Assembly: GCA_963786225.1 (NCBI GenBank)
Contig: CAWAYQ010000016.1
Location: 248,001-312,000, forward strand
Length of the DNA: 64,000 nucleotides
Direction: 5' to 3'
Origin: Flaviflagellibacter sp963786225
GTDB taxonomy: Bacteria > Pseudomonadota > Alphaproteobacteria > Rhizobiales > Methylopilaceae
Below the pieces are notes generated by a model. It made no database searches. It saw only the letters and a program-made list of their open reading frames with translations, and was not told the origin of the DNA. Numbering within the stretch: the first letter of the stretch is position 1; the number at the start of each line of letters is the position of its first letter. The position numbers and the translations under genes were made by a program. Of the stretch, positions 50,553 through 59,036 are shown one piece after another.

Positions 50553-50924
50553 TCGAGTTGCCGAAGGCGACCGGGTGAGGGGAGACGACCTCGCGATATT
50601 TTCCGCGATCGTCATAAGAACGCCTTCGCGGTTTTCTATGATCTCATTGTTCCAGAATCGTAAGATCGTCCAGCCCTGCGCACGCAGGTAGGCATCGCGG
50701 TCGGCATCTCTCGCGCTATTCGCATGCTGTCCACCGTCGATCTCGATGACAAGTTTATGCAAGACGGAAGCGAAGTCCGCAACGTAAGGCCCAATCGGAA
50801 GCTGGCGACGAAATTTCGTTCCGGAGAACCGCCGATCCCGGAGCAAATACCAAAGACGTCGCTCGTGATCCGTCAAATCGCGGCGTAGCCGACGTGCCAG
50901 ATCACGTTTTGATCCTTCGCGCAT
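50493..50924 (-). CDS. DUF559/Vsr-like endonuclease-fold protein
   Basis: The 143-residue protein has the DUF559 domain, a restriction-endonuclease-like fold related to very-short-patch repair nuclease. Marks are RRDLTDHERRLWYLLRDRRF, then FRRQLPIGPYVADFASVLHK and the core VIEIDGGQHANSARDADRDA with E, D and H in the active-site position, and GWTILRFWNNEI. ATG 50924 gives the family start; an upstream ATG at 51041 reads through palindromic repeat DNA. The last 15-20 codons also run into the left repeat. Its cellular role is unknown. Confidence 0.82.
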   Translation of the reverse strand: MREGSKRDLARRLRRDLTDHERRLWYLLRDRRFSGTKFRRQLPIGPYVADFASVLHKLVIEIDGGQHANSARDADRDAYLRAQGWTILRFWNNEIIENREGVLMTIAENIARSSPLTRSPSATRPLPPELGCSRVQFFNCQVG

Positions 50925-50985
50925 GAGCCAATCATTTCCTTGCCGATCAACGACGGCAAGAGCAGACGGCTTTCCCCTCACCTCG

Positions 50986-51090
50986 CTCACGGCCTCACGG
51001 CCGTGAGTCGTCCTCTCCCGTAAACGGGAGAGGGGAAACACCCCACCCCGCTCGGCTTCGCCGAGTCGGCCCTCCCCATTCAGGGGAGGG
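50986..51090. repeat. string of palindromic repeats, right of the DUF559 gene
   Basis: Four hairpins follow each other: CTCACGGCC/GGCCGTGAG (50986-51007), CCTCTCCCGT/ACGGGAGAGG (51012-51033), CTCGGC/GCCGAG (51051-51065) and CCCTCCCC/GGGGAGGG (51070-51090). The second contains the same CCTCTCCCG arm as the left repeat. No protein is encoded here except the dubious N-terminal extension of the DUF559 frame. Confidence 0.7.
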
Positions 51091-51096
51091 AAGGGC

Positions 51097-51186
51097 TCAG
51101 AACAGGATCAGATAGGCCGCGACTTCGATGAGAAGAAGCGCCGCAAGGCCGTAGGCGAACAGCACGATCGCACCGACGTCGAACAT
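51097..51186 (-). CDS. possible 29-residue single-span membrane peptide
   Basis: ATG 51186, preceded by GGAAAAAT, gives MFDVGAIVLFAYGLAALLLI and a further nine residues, almost entirely hydrophobic. It ends just before the repeat string and lies upstream of nothing else on its strand for 90 bases. Small membrane peptides of this kind are real in many bacteria, but with no homologue in mind the call is weak. A longer frame from 51279 lacks a ribosome site. Confidence 0.35.
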   Translation of the reverse strand: MFDVGAIVLFAYGLAALLLIEVAAYLILF

Positions 51187-51328
51187 GGATTTTTCCGCCC
51201 GCGTTTTTAGAAACCCCGCGGGAGAAGTAGCGCGTTCGAAACCGAGGTCGACGCCGGCGTGGTTCCAGGGTTTACGCAAGCTTGCCGCGCTCGACCTGCG
51301 ATCTCGAAAGCCGTTGCTTTGGGTCGGA

Positions 51329-53449
51329 CTAGATTGCGGCGACTGTTTTCAGGCGCGCGCGCGGGTGAATTTCCGACTGCGACATGACCGGCGTCTGGCT
51401 GCGGAAGCGGTCGATGATCGAGCGCACGAAGGGCCGTGAGCCGGCGGAGGTGAGGAGCACCGGCACTTCGCCCTGGCGCGCGGCGTCTTCGAACTTGTCG
51501 CGGACGAGCGCGATGAATTCGTGGAGCTTGGAGGGCGCCATTGCGAGCTGGCGGTCGTCGCCCTGGCCGACGATCGATTCCTGGAACGCCTGTTCCCATT
51601 GCGGCGAGAGCACGACGAGCGGCAGCGTGCCGTCAGGCGCGGAGTATTGCGAGCAGAGCTGGCGCGACAGGCGGGCGCGTACGTGCTCGGAGATGGCGGC
51701 CGGATTGCGCGTCCAGCCGACGGCTTCGGCCACGCCTTCGAGGATCGTGCCGAGATCTCGGATCGAGACGCGTTCGCCGAGAAGGAACTGCAGCACGCGC
51801 TGGATGCCGGTGATGGAAATCTGGCCGGGGACGATGTCCTCGACGAGCTTGGCCTGCTCCTTCGGAAGATCCTTGAGGAGCTTCGAGACTTCGCCATAGG
51901 ACAGAAGCTCGGCCATGTTGGCCTTGAGGATTTCGGTGAGATGTGTCGAGAGCACGGTCGGCGCGTCGACCACCGTGTAACCACGTACGCTCGCCTCTTC
52001 GCGCAGCGCGCTGTCGACCCAGGTCGCGGGCAGGCCGAATGTGGGTTCGGTCGTGTGGTGGCCGGGCATCTGAATCTGCCCGCCGGCAGGATCCATGACC
52101 ATGAACTGGCCGGGAAACACCTGTCCCGTTCCGCTCGGCGTTTCCTTGACCTTGATGATGTAATTGTTGGCGCCGAGATGGACGTTGTCGAGGAGCCGGA
52201 CCGACGGCATGACAAATCCCATATCGCCAGCGAACTGGCGGCGCAGCGCCTTGATCTGCTCGGTGAGTTTGTCCTGGCCTTCCGGGCCGTCGACGAGCGG
52301 CAGGAGGCCGTAGCCGAGTTCGATCTTGAGATCGTCGATGCGCAGCACTTCGGAGATGGGCTCCTCGGCCGGCGGCGCGGCGGCAGCGACGGCTTGCGCC
52401 TGCGCCGTATGCGCCGCCTCGGCTGCTTTGATTTTGCCGTTGCGATCGGCTTTCCAGGCAAGGTAGCCGGCGCCGCCCGCCAGCGCGAGGAACGGCAGCG
52501 CCGGAATGCCGGGCAGGAGGGCGAGGAAACCCATGACCGTGGCCGACATGCCGAGTGCCTTCGGATAGCCCGACAACTGGTCCATCAGCGCCTTGTCGGC
52601 GGAGCCGGAGACGCCGGCCTTCGAGACGAGCAGGCCGGCCGCGGTCGAGACGACCAAAGCCGGGATCTGGGTGACAAGGCCGTCGCCGACGGTCAGCAGC
52701 GTGTAAGTATGGCCGGCCTCGGCGAGCGACATATCGTGCTGGGCCATGCCGATGATGATGCCGGCCACGATGTTGATGACGGTGATGAGAAGTCCCGCGA
52801 CGGCATCGCCGCGGACGAATTTCGAAGCGCCGTCCATGGCGCCGAAGAACGAGCTTTCGTCTTCAAGGTCCTTGCGGCGTTTGCGGGCCGTGGCTTCGTC
52901 GATCAGTCCGGCGGACAGATCGGCGTCGACCGCCATCTGCTTGCCGGGCATGGCGTCGAGGGTGAAGCGGGCCGCGACTTCGGCGATGCGGCCGGAGCCT
53001 TTCGTGATGACGACGAAGTTCACGATCACGAGGATCGCGAACACGATGATGCCGATGACGAAGTTGCCGCCCATCACGAAATTGCCGAAGGCTTCGATGA
53101 CGTGGCCGGCGGCGTCCGTGCCGCCCTGGCCCTGGGAGAGGATGAGGCGGGTCGATGCGAGGTTGAGCGCGAGGCGCATCATGGTCGCGACGAGAAGGAC
53201 GGTCGGGAAGGAGGAGAATTCGAGCGGCGTCTGAATGAACAGCGCCGTCATCAGGATCAGGACCGAGAAGATGATCGAGAACGCCAGGAACATGTCGAGC
53301 AGGACCGGCGGCAGCGGCATGATGAGGACGACAAGGATCGTCAGCACGCCGACGGCGAGGCCGATATCGCCCTTTTTCAGGAAATCGAGGAAATCGCCCG
53401 CAATCTGACGCGAACCCGCGGCGGCGTTCGCGGCGCTCATATCGGCCAT
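51329..53449 (-). CDS. flhA: flagellar export gate protein FlhA
   Basis: The 706-residue protein has eight N-terminal membrane helices and the FHIPEP cytoplasmic region: RLALNLASTRLILSQGQGGT, then FVVITKGSGRIAEVAARFTL and LDAMPGKQMAVDADLSAGLI, the hallmark of FlhA. The C-terminal domain that receives chaperone-substrate complexes runs from about 360. AGGAGAAAA precedes ATG 53449; the upstream in-frame extension is not FlhA-like. It forms the nonameric export ring with FliI/H/J. In related genomes flhA commonly sits near flbD; here 5 kb of other genes intervene. Confidence 0.96.
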   Translation of the reverse strand: MADMSAANAAAGSRQIAGDFLDFLKKGDIGLAVGVLTILVVLIMPLPPVLLDMFLAFSIIFSVLILMTALFIQTPLEFSSFPTVLLVATMMRLALNLASTRLILSQGQGGTDAAGHVIEAFGNFVMGGNFVIGIIVFAILVIVNFVVITKGSGRIAEVAARFTLDAMPGKQMAVDADLSAGLIDEATARKRRKDLEDESSFFGAMDGASKFVRGDAVAGLLITVINIVAGIIIGMAQHDMSLAEAGHTYTLLTVGDGLVTQIPALVVSTAAGLLVSKAGVSGSADKALMDQLSGYPKALGMSATVMGFLALLPGIPALPFLALAGGAGYLAWKADRNGKIKAAEAAHTAQAQAVAAAAPPAEEPISEVLRIDDLKIELGYGLLPLVDGPEGQDKLTEQIKALRRQFAGDMGFVMPSVRLLDNVHLGANNYIIKVKETPSGTGQVFPGQFMVMDPAGGQIQMPGHHTTEPTFGLPATWVDSALREEASVRGYTVVDAPTVLSTHLTEILKANMAELLSYGEVSKLLKDLPKEQAKLVEDIVPGQISITGIQRVLQFLLGERVSIRDLGTILEGVAEAVGWTRNPAAISEHVRARLSRQLCSQYSAPDGTLPLVVLSPQWEQAFQESIVGQGDDRQLAMAPSKLHEFIALVRDKFEDAARQGEVPVLLTSAGSRPFVRSIIDRFRSQTPVMSQSEIHPRARLKTVAAI

Positions 53450-53669
53450 TTTTTCTCCTGAAGGCACCCGGCGAAACGGCAGGCCGGTACGCGGCGTCGG
53501 ATTCGGCGCGAGAGCTCGGACCTCCATCTGGCGCCTCCTGACCTGGCCGCGACAAGCGGCGGAACAGAACGGGGCACGCGACTTCAATCAACCCGACGCG
53601 CCGGACGACATGTGTCCGGCCTTACCCGGCAGAATTTGCCGGGTGCATGGTTAACGGGTGGTAAAGAAA

Positions 53670-53697
53670 AGGGCCGCCGTCCGCAGACAGCGGCCCT
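53670..53697 (-). terminator. Rho-independent terminator of the sbmA-like gene
   Basis: AGGGCCGC and GCGGCCCT form an 8-bp stem with a 12-base loop. On the - strand the stem is followed by TTTTCTTT, as expected for an intrinsic terminator. It lies 126 bases beyond the stop of the transporter gene and before flhA. Confidence 0.7.
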
Positions 53698-53822
53698 GAA
53701 TTGCTCAGGCGACCGCGGCGCTGATCATCCCCGCGGCGGCGTCGGTCATGGCGTTTGCGCCGCAGTCCGGTACCGAGCCGGCCGCGCCGTGATCTGTCCC
53801 GCGGCGCGGTTCACCCCGACCG

Positions 53823-55067
53823 CTATGCCACAGCGGGGCGGGCGTCCTCGACCTCAGGCGGAGGCGGCTTTGCGCCGTGGATGACCATTTCGAACGTGCG
53901 CAGGCGCTTGTAGACGGACAGGAGCTCCACGATCGTCGTCCACGAATTGACGAGGTATTGGAACGAGGACCGCACCTGCTCGAAGGCATTGAGCACCTGC
54001 TGCATCAAGCCCAACGTGATCTTCCCGGCGACGATGGAGGGCGCGAGGATGATGTAGGGAAAGATGTTATCGGTCTGCAGGTATACGATGCGGGCGATGT
54101 TGAAATAGGTGTAGTGGAAGTACAGCCGGAAGTAGTTACGGCGCACGTTCGAAAACAATTCGCGCACCGTCGGCGGCTGGGCGCGGCCCGCATCGTCTTC
54201 GCCGTAGACAAGTTCCTTGCGGTAGGCGGCTTCGACGCGCTGGTTCTTGAATTCGAGGCCCGGCAGCTTGATGCCGACGATCGCGAGAAATCCGGTACCG
54301 AACGCCGCCCACACGATCGCCGCGAAAACGAGTGCGTGCGGAACTTCGCCGAAGAACGGCATTTCCGTGATCGTGTTGGAATAGGTCAGCAGGATCGGCA
54401 GGAACGCGATGAGCGTCATGACCGCCTCGACGAGGTTGACGCCCAGGCCTTCCATCGTTGTCGAGAAGCGCATTGTGTCTTCCTGCACGCGCTGCGAGGA
54501 GCCTTCGACAGTTCTGAGCTGCGGCCAATACGACATGTAGTAATTGTTCATCGCGTTGCGCCAGCGGAAGATCCAGTGGCTCATGAAGAACCTCATGAAC
54601 ACGCCGACGGTGACCGCGACGAAGGCGATCCCGGCGAAGGTAAGAAGCTGGCCGTAAAATTCGGAAAGCGTCACCGGCCGGGTCTTGGCGAGCGCGGCCT
54701 GGACGAGATCGTAGAAGGGTCCGTACCAGGCATTGACCGCGACCGAGACCTGAACCTGGAAATAGGTGAGGAACAGGATCAGCGCCGAACCGAGGATCGA
54801 CCAGCGTATCCAGGGATGTGGCGCGTAAAGCTGCCAGAACAGCGCAAACAGCAAGGTGGCGATGGTGAAGTACAGGTAGAACCAGAGGAAGGGGCCGGAC
54901 CAGAAGATCGAGACGCTGCCCGCCAGCGCCGGATCGGGTGCGCCGCCGAGGCCGAAGCTCGCGCCGAGTGCCGCTCCTCCCGCATACCAGTAACCGACGC
55001 ACAGGGCGGTCCAGATTACGAGTGACCAGAAAAACAGTTTTGGGCGGGGAAAGAAGGAAACGAACAC
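53823..55067 (-). CDS. SbmA/BacA-family peptide transporter
   Basis: The 414-residue protein has about seven membrane helices of the SbmA/BacA type. Landmarks are SFFPRPKLFFWSLVIWTALC at the start, then FYDLVQAALAKTRPVTLSEF, FMSHWIFRWRNAMNNYYMSY, EGSSQRVQEDTMRFSTTMEG and FNIARIVYLQTDNIFPYIIL. I chose GTG 55067 (after CGGAGAACC) because the length then matches SbmA; the upstream ATG adds 52 non-family residues. It imports antimicrobial peptides by proton motive force and in rhizobia is needed for symbiosis. It lies as a separate unit between flhA and a c-di-GMP gene. Confidence 0.9.
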   Translation of the reverse strand: MFVSFFPRPKLFFWSLVIWTALCVGYWYAGGAALGASFGLGGAPDPALAGSVSIFWSGPFLWFYLYFTIATLLFALFWQLYAPHPWIRWSILGSALILFLTYFQVQVSVAVNAWYGPFYDLVQAALAKTRPVTLSEFYGQLLTFAGIAFVAVTVGVFMRFFMSHWIFRWRNAMNNYYMSYWPQLRTVEGSSQRVQEDTMRFSTTMEGLGVNLVEAVMTLIAFLPILLTYSNTITEMPFFGEVPHALVFAAIVWAAFGTGFLAIVGIKLPGLEFKNQRVEAAYRKELVYGEDDAGRAQPPTVRELFSNVRRNYFRLYFHYTYFNIARIVYLQTDNIFPYIILAPSIVAGKITLGLMQQVLNAFEQVRSSFQYLVNSWTTIVELLSVYKRLRTFEMVIHGAKPPPPEVEDARPAVA

Positions 55068-55297
55068 GGGCGGGTTCTCCGAGAGGCGGCCCGGTATCGC
55101 ATTTCGGAGCGGTTCCGGCACCTGAATGTTTGGAAAGGTTGAGCTTCGCGGACGGTCAGACGAAAGGCGTGAGGCGTCCTGACGCAGCCCTCCGGGGTGC
55201 CGGACCCAAGAGTTTGCGAACAATGTAATCCGCTGTTAATTTCATAGGGTTAGCTAGGGATATTACACGTCGCGGATACAGTGTTGGGAGTAAATCC

Positions 55298-56833
55298 GTG
55301 GACCTCACAGTCTATGACCGTCGGGCTCTCCGGGTTCGCTGGATGCTTGCGGCCGGCCTGATATTCTCGTCCGGCTTTTGGTACCTATCCGATTACCATC
55401 CCGATTGGCTGGGCATCGAGAACGCCCGCGCGATCGCGCCCGCGCTGATGCTGCTTCTGATGGGCGTGATCGGGGCGTATGCGCACGGCCTGATCTCAGA
55501 ACTGCGCGTCCACGCCAACGAGGTCCATATCCGGGGCGAGGAGGCGCGCACTTTGGCGCAGCTCGATCATCTGACCGGTGTGCTCAACCGAGCGACCTTC
55601 CTCGCCGAACTCGCCCGCCGCGTCCGCGATGCGAAAGACGGCGCCCCGGTGGCGCTGTTTCTGCTCGATCTCGACCGCTTCAAGACGATGAACGACATTT
55701 TTGGCCATGCTTTCGGCGATGCCGTGCTGAAGCGCGTCGGCCATGTTCTGGCGCGGGAACTCGGCGCGGAAAATGTCGGCCGCCTTGGCGGCGACGAATT
55801 CGCCTTCATGCTGACCGGCGCGATTTCAAAATCGACCTGCGACGCCGTGGGCGCGCGCATACTGAAGGCGCTGGCGGAACCTGCGATGCTGCTCGGCCGC
55901 ACGGCAAATATCGAAGCCAGTGCCGGTGTCGCCTGGAGCCCCGAGCACGATATGGACAGGCTCGACCTGATGGCCTGCGCCGACCTCGCGCTCTATCTCG
56001 CCAAACAGGAGGGACGCGGGCGCGTCGCCTGTTTTGACAGCAATTTGATGAAAGAGGAGCGCTATCGCCGCTCCATCGAGCGCGAACTGCGCGGCGCGAT
56101 CCTGATGAACGAACTCGACGTTCACTATCAGCCGATCCACGACGTCGCGGGCGGGGGCGTTCAAGCGCTCGAGGCTCTGGTGCGATGGCGTCATCCGGTG
56201 CGGGGCTATCTTTCGCCGGCGGAGTTCATCGCGATTGCCGAGCAGTCCTCGCTGATCGAGAAGCTCGGAAGCTGGGTCTTCGCCCGCGTCTGTGCGGACG
56301 CCGTGCGATGGCCTGGAATCCAGGTCAGCATCAATGTTTCTCCAGCGCAGCTGAAGGGCCGTGAGTTCCTCGACATGGTCCGCCGCGTGCTGGACGAAAC
56401 CGGCTGCGATCCCAAGAAGATTGCCATCGAGATCACCGAAGGCATGCTGATGGACCACAGCGCCGAGCAGATCGAACATCTGAACCGGTTGCGCGCGCTC
56501 GGCATGAGCCTCTGGCTCGACGATTTCGGCGCCGGCCATTCGGGCCTGAGCTATCTGCGCGATTTCCCGATCGACGTCATCAAGATCGACAAGGGTCTCG
56601 TCCAGGATATGCGTACCACCCACAGCAATCGCGTCTTCGTCGCGACCATCGCGCAGTTGGGCGTCGGCCTCGAGCGTCAGGTCGTCGCCGAGGGCATCGA
56701 GACCGAAGAAGACTTGATGCTCGTCCGCGCGGCCGGCTGCTCGCACGCACAGGGCTATCATTTTGCCCGGCCGATGCCGGCGAAAGCCGTGGCCGAGTAT
56801 CTCGGAACGATTGCGCACGAACGGGCGGCCTGA
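55298..56833 (+). CDS. GGDEF-EAL bifunctional cyclic-di-GMP enzyme
   Basis: The 511-residue protein has two N-terminal membrane helices (about residues 14-30 and 45-65), a coiled linker, then GGDEF (residues about 88-245, intact GGDEF at 164-168) and EAL (about 258-500, EALVRWRHP at 292 onward). The EAL metal and catalytic motifs are present: ITEGMLMD, WLDDFGAGHSGLSYL, DVIKIDKGL and AEGIETEED. The RxxD inhibitory site before GGDEF is absent (GAEN), so product inhibition is unlikely. It could make or break c-di-GMP and so tune motility; no sensor domain beyond the membrane part is seen. The start is GTG 55298. Confidence 0.93.
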   Translation: MDLTVYDRRALRVRWMLAAGLIFSSGFWYLSDYHPDWLGIENARAIAPALMLLLMGVIGAYAHGLISELRVHANEVHIRGEEARTLAQLDHLTGVLNRATFLAELARRVRDAKDGAPVALFLLDLDRFKTMNDIFGHAFGDAVLKRVGHVLARELGAENVGRLGGDEFAFMLTGAISKSTCDAVGARILKALAEPAMLLGRTANIEASAGVAWSPEHDMDRLDLMACADLALYLAKQEGRGRVACFDSNLMKEERYRRSIERELRGAILMNELDVHYQPIHDVAGGGVQALEALVRWRHPVRGYLSPAEFIAIAEQSSLIEKLGSWVFARVCADAVRWPGIQVSINVSPAQLKGREFLDMVRRVLDETGCDPKKIAIEITEGMLMDHSAEQIEHLNRLRALGMSLWLDDFGAGHSGLSYLRDFPIDVIKIDKGLVQDMRTTHSNRVFVATIAQLGVGLERQVVAEGIETEEDLMLVRAAGCSHAQGYHFARPMPAKAVAEYLGTIAHERAA

Positions 56834-56868
56834 CTCAAGGCCGCCCGTGCAAGACCTGATGTCCAAGT

Positions 56869-58317
56869 TCAGGCCTCTGCCTCCGCGAAGATTGCCTTCT
56901 TGATGACGGCGTGAACGCCCCAGTTCCCGTCGACGACCTGCGTAATGCCGAAGTCGACGCCGATCGACATCAGTGAGATCGCCTCGTCTTCCGTGAGACC
57001 CTTTGTTGTCATCAGGAAGCCGCGCATCTTCTTGAACGCGTCCTTCAGCGCAAGATCGATCGAGCTTTTGCCGAAGATGTCCGATTGTGCGTTCGGGCCA
57101 AGCTCGGCAAGGAAATTTGCGTAGCTGAAGCCGTGGATCAGCCACTCGTCCTGCGTTTCGAGCATGGGATATTCGATCTGTTCGAGCGGGGTGCCCGCGA
57201 TATCGGCCTTCTTGTGCAGGATGATCTGGAACGTGCCGGTCAGTGAGCACTCGATGGCCGTGCCGCACATTTCGGAATCGCCCTGCGAGGCATGGGGATC
57301 GCCGACGGACAGCAGCGCGCCCTCGACCGCGACGGGGTAGTACATCGTCGCTCCCTTGCCGATGCGCCAGTTGTCGATATTGCCGCCGGTATAGCTCGGC
57401 GGAATCGAGTTGACGTAGTCGGCCTCCTTCGGCGCGAGCCCCATGACGCCGAAGTGCGGGCGGATCGGCACTCGCACGCCTTTCAGGACGCCCATGTTCT
57501 TCGTGATCGTGGAATGATCGACCGGGACGCCGGGATAATCGATCTTCGTGTGCACGACGCCGCTGGGATCGGTCTGCGGTGTCCATTTGAAATTGTAGAC
57601 GGCCTTCGCCCAGTTGCGGGCGCCGCTCGAATCGACCTCGTAAATCGTAATGACTTCGCGGTCCTTCGGTTCGGTGATCAGATCCTTGTAGTGAAAGCCC
57701 CACCAGGCCGCGGCATTGCTGCCGAATGTCTTGCCCTTGTGGTCCGGGTTCGCGGACGGCCGGAACTTGGTGTCGACGATGCGCACTTCCAGAACGTCGC
57801 CCTGTTCCGCTCCACGTACATATACCGGGCCGGTGCAGATATGGACGCCGAGGCCACCGCCGCCGCCGACCTTGGTGTCGTTCTCGTCGCCTGCGCCGCG
57901 GCGCGCGACTTTCTTCTGTTCTTTCGTCCAGTAGAATACGCTTTCCGCGCCGGGATCGCCCTTCACCATCAGCGACGCGTCGTCGTTGGCATGGTGGGTC
58001 AAGGTTTCGATGGTGACGATGTCGCCGGAATCGATCTCGACCTGTGGCTTCAACTTCTTCGAGAAATAACCCCAGTGAACCGTCGTGTCGTTGGCCGGCA
58101 GATAATGGTAGCTCGGCTGATCGGGAGCCTTGGCCGCCGAGGCCTGCGCCAGCGCGGGCGTAACCAGGGTCGACGCCCCGGTCGCAAGCGCGGCCGCGCC
58201 GCCGGTCGCCACAAACGCGCTTTTCAGGAAGCTGCGGCGCTCCATGCCGAGCGCGTCCATCATCTTTGCGCGGTGCCTCTCAAAGTCCGGACAAGTGACG
58301 TCATCTCCAGCACACAT
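56869..58317 (-). CDS. exported acetamidase/formamidase-family protein
   Basis: The 482-residue protein belongs to the FmdA/AmdA family. A twin-arginine-type signal, MERRSFLKSAFVATGGAAAL, lies about 25 residues in from the chosen ATG 58317 (GGAGG upstream), so it is probably exported folded. The catalytic domain has VTIETLTHHANDDASLMVKG, VHICTGPVYVRGAEQGDVLE, RPHFGVMGLAPKEADYVNSI and SVGDPHASQGDSEMCGTAIE. It hydrolyses short amides to ammonia and the acid. A stray copy of its C-terminus lies on the other strand at 58552-58689. Confidence 0.9.
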   Translation of the reverse strand: MCAGDDVTCPDFERHRAKMMDALGMERRSFLKSAFVATGGAAALATGASTLVTPALAQASAAKAPDQPSYHYLPANDTTVHWGYFSKKLKPQVEIDSGDIVTIETLTHHANDDASLMVKGDPGAESVFYWTKEQKKVARRGAGDENDTKVGGGGGLGVHICTGPVYVRGAEQGDVLEVRIVDTKFRPSANPDHKGKTFGSNAAAWWGFHYKDLITEPKDREVITIYEVDSSGARNWAKAVYNFKWTPQTDPSGVVHTKIDYPGVPVDHSTITKNMGVLKGVRVPIRPHFGVMGLAPKEADYVNSIPPSYTGGNIDNWRIGKGATMYYPVAVEGALLSVGDPHASQGDSEMCGTAIECSLTGTFQIILHKKADIAGTPLEQIEYPMLETQDEWLIHGFSYANFLAELGPNAQSDIFGKSSIDLALKDAFKKMRGFLMTTKGLTEDEAISLMSIGVDFGITQVVDGNWGVHAVIKKAIFAEAEA

Positions 58318-58551
58318 GCTTGCCTCCATCTCAATGCCGCCGAAAACGGCGCGCGTGACATGTTAAACGTGCGGTCAAGTTCCGCGTAAGATCGCGGGGC
58401 GCACAAATTGCTTGCACGAGCCGGCCGGCTCCCCATTTCTAAAAAACCCGAGATCATCAGAGGCTTGAGGGATAAATCGCCCGGTTTGCGGCAACGGTGG
58501 GAACGCGGCGGCCCAAGTTTTGTGCGTCAACGGTCGCTCGGCGTTCCGCTG

Positions 58552-58689
58552 ATGGAGACCTTTGAACTGAGCGAAGACGAGGCCGTGTCGCTGGTTTCCA
58601 TCGGCGGGGATTTCGGCGTGACGCAGGTCGCGGGCGGCCACTGGGACGTCCACGCCATCATCCGCCAGAAGATGTTCGCCGGCGGCTAG
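58552..58689 (+). pseudogene. C-terminal fragment of an acetamidase/formamidase gene
   Basis: The 45-residue reading METFELSEDEAVSLVSIGGD, then FGVTQVAGGHWDVHAIIRQK matches the end of the neighbouring formamidase-like protein (24 of 38 residues identical by my count) in inverted orientation. No upstream part of the enzyme is present. It ends overlapping the stop of the Fis-type gene. It is a remnant of a second copy or of an inversion. Confidence 0.65.
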
Positions 58690-58931
58690 GCCGCCGCTGC
58701 CGGCCTCGCGACCGAGGCCGGCGGCACGGATATGCCCTCGGCCGCATACTGGTTCAGCTTGTTCCGGAGCGTACGCACCGAAATATCGAGGACATGCGCG
58801 GCCTGCGTCCGGTTGCCGTTGCAATAGGCCAGGGTGTCGAGGATCAGTGTACGCTCGACGATCGCCACGGTCAGCCCGACTTCGCGCATCGGCAGGGCGA
58901 CCGAGGATTCATTCAGTGTGTCGTCCGACAT
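58686..58931 (-). CDS. stand-alone Fis-type HTH protein, paralogue of the FlbD C-terminus
   Basis: The 81-residue protein is a Fis-type helix-turn-helix: LTVAIVERTLILDTLAYCNG, then NRTQAAHVLDISVRTLRNKL and NQYAAEGISVPP. It is about 70% identical over 54 residues to the C-terminus of the FlbD protein encoded 105 bases upstream, so it arose by duplication of that end. GGGAG precedes the ATG, and the domain is intact. It has no sigma-54 ATPase part, so it could bind FlbD sites without activating and act as an antagonist or partner. This is inferred, not shown. Confidence 0.8.
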   Translation of the reverse strand: MSDDTLNESSVALPMREVGLTVAIVERTLILDTLAYCNGNRTQAAHVLDISVRTLRNKLNQYAAEGISVPPASVARPAAAA

Positions 58932-59036
58932 GGCTCACTCCCGCCAAACGTGCAGGAGCCCCCCAAGTTGTGGACTCTAGATAATGCTCGTGATTCGGGC
59001 AAGCCGCCGCAAACCAGGAGGCGCTACTTCCGACGC

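Noticed and set aside
50471..51090. CRISPR array
   Set aside because: The repeats are palindromes of differing sequence with no regular spacers and no cas genes nearby.
51521..53461. 646-codon open frame opposite flhA
   Set aside because: It is antisense to an unmistakable FlhA and has the acidic/Arg-rich make-up of shadow frames.
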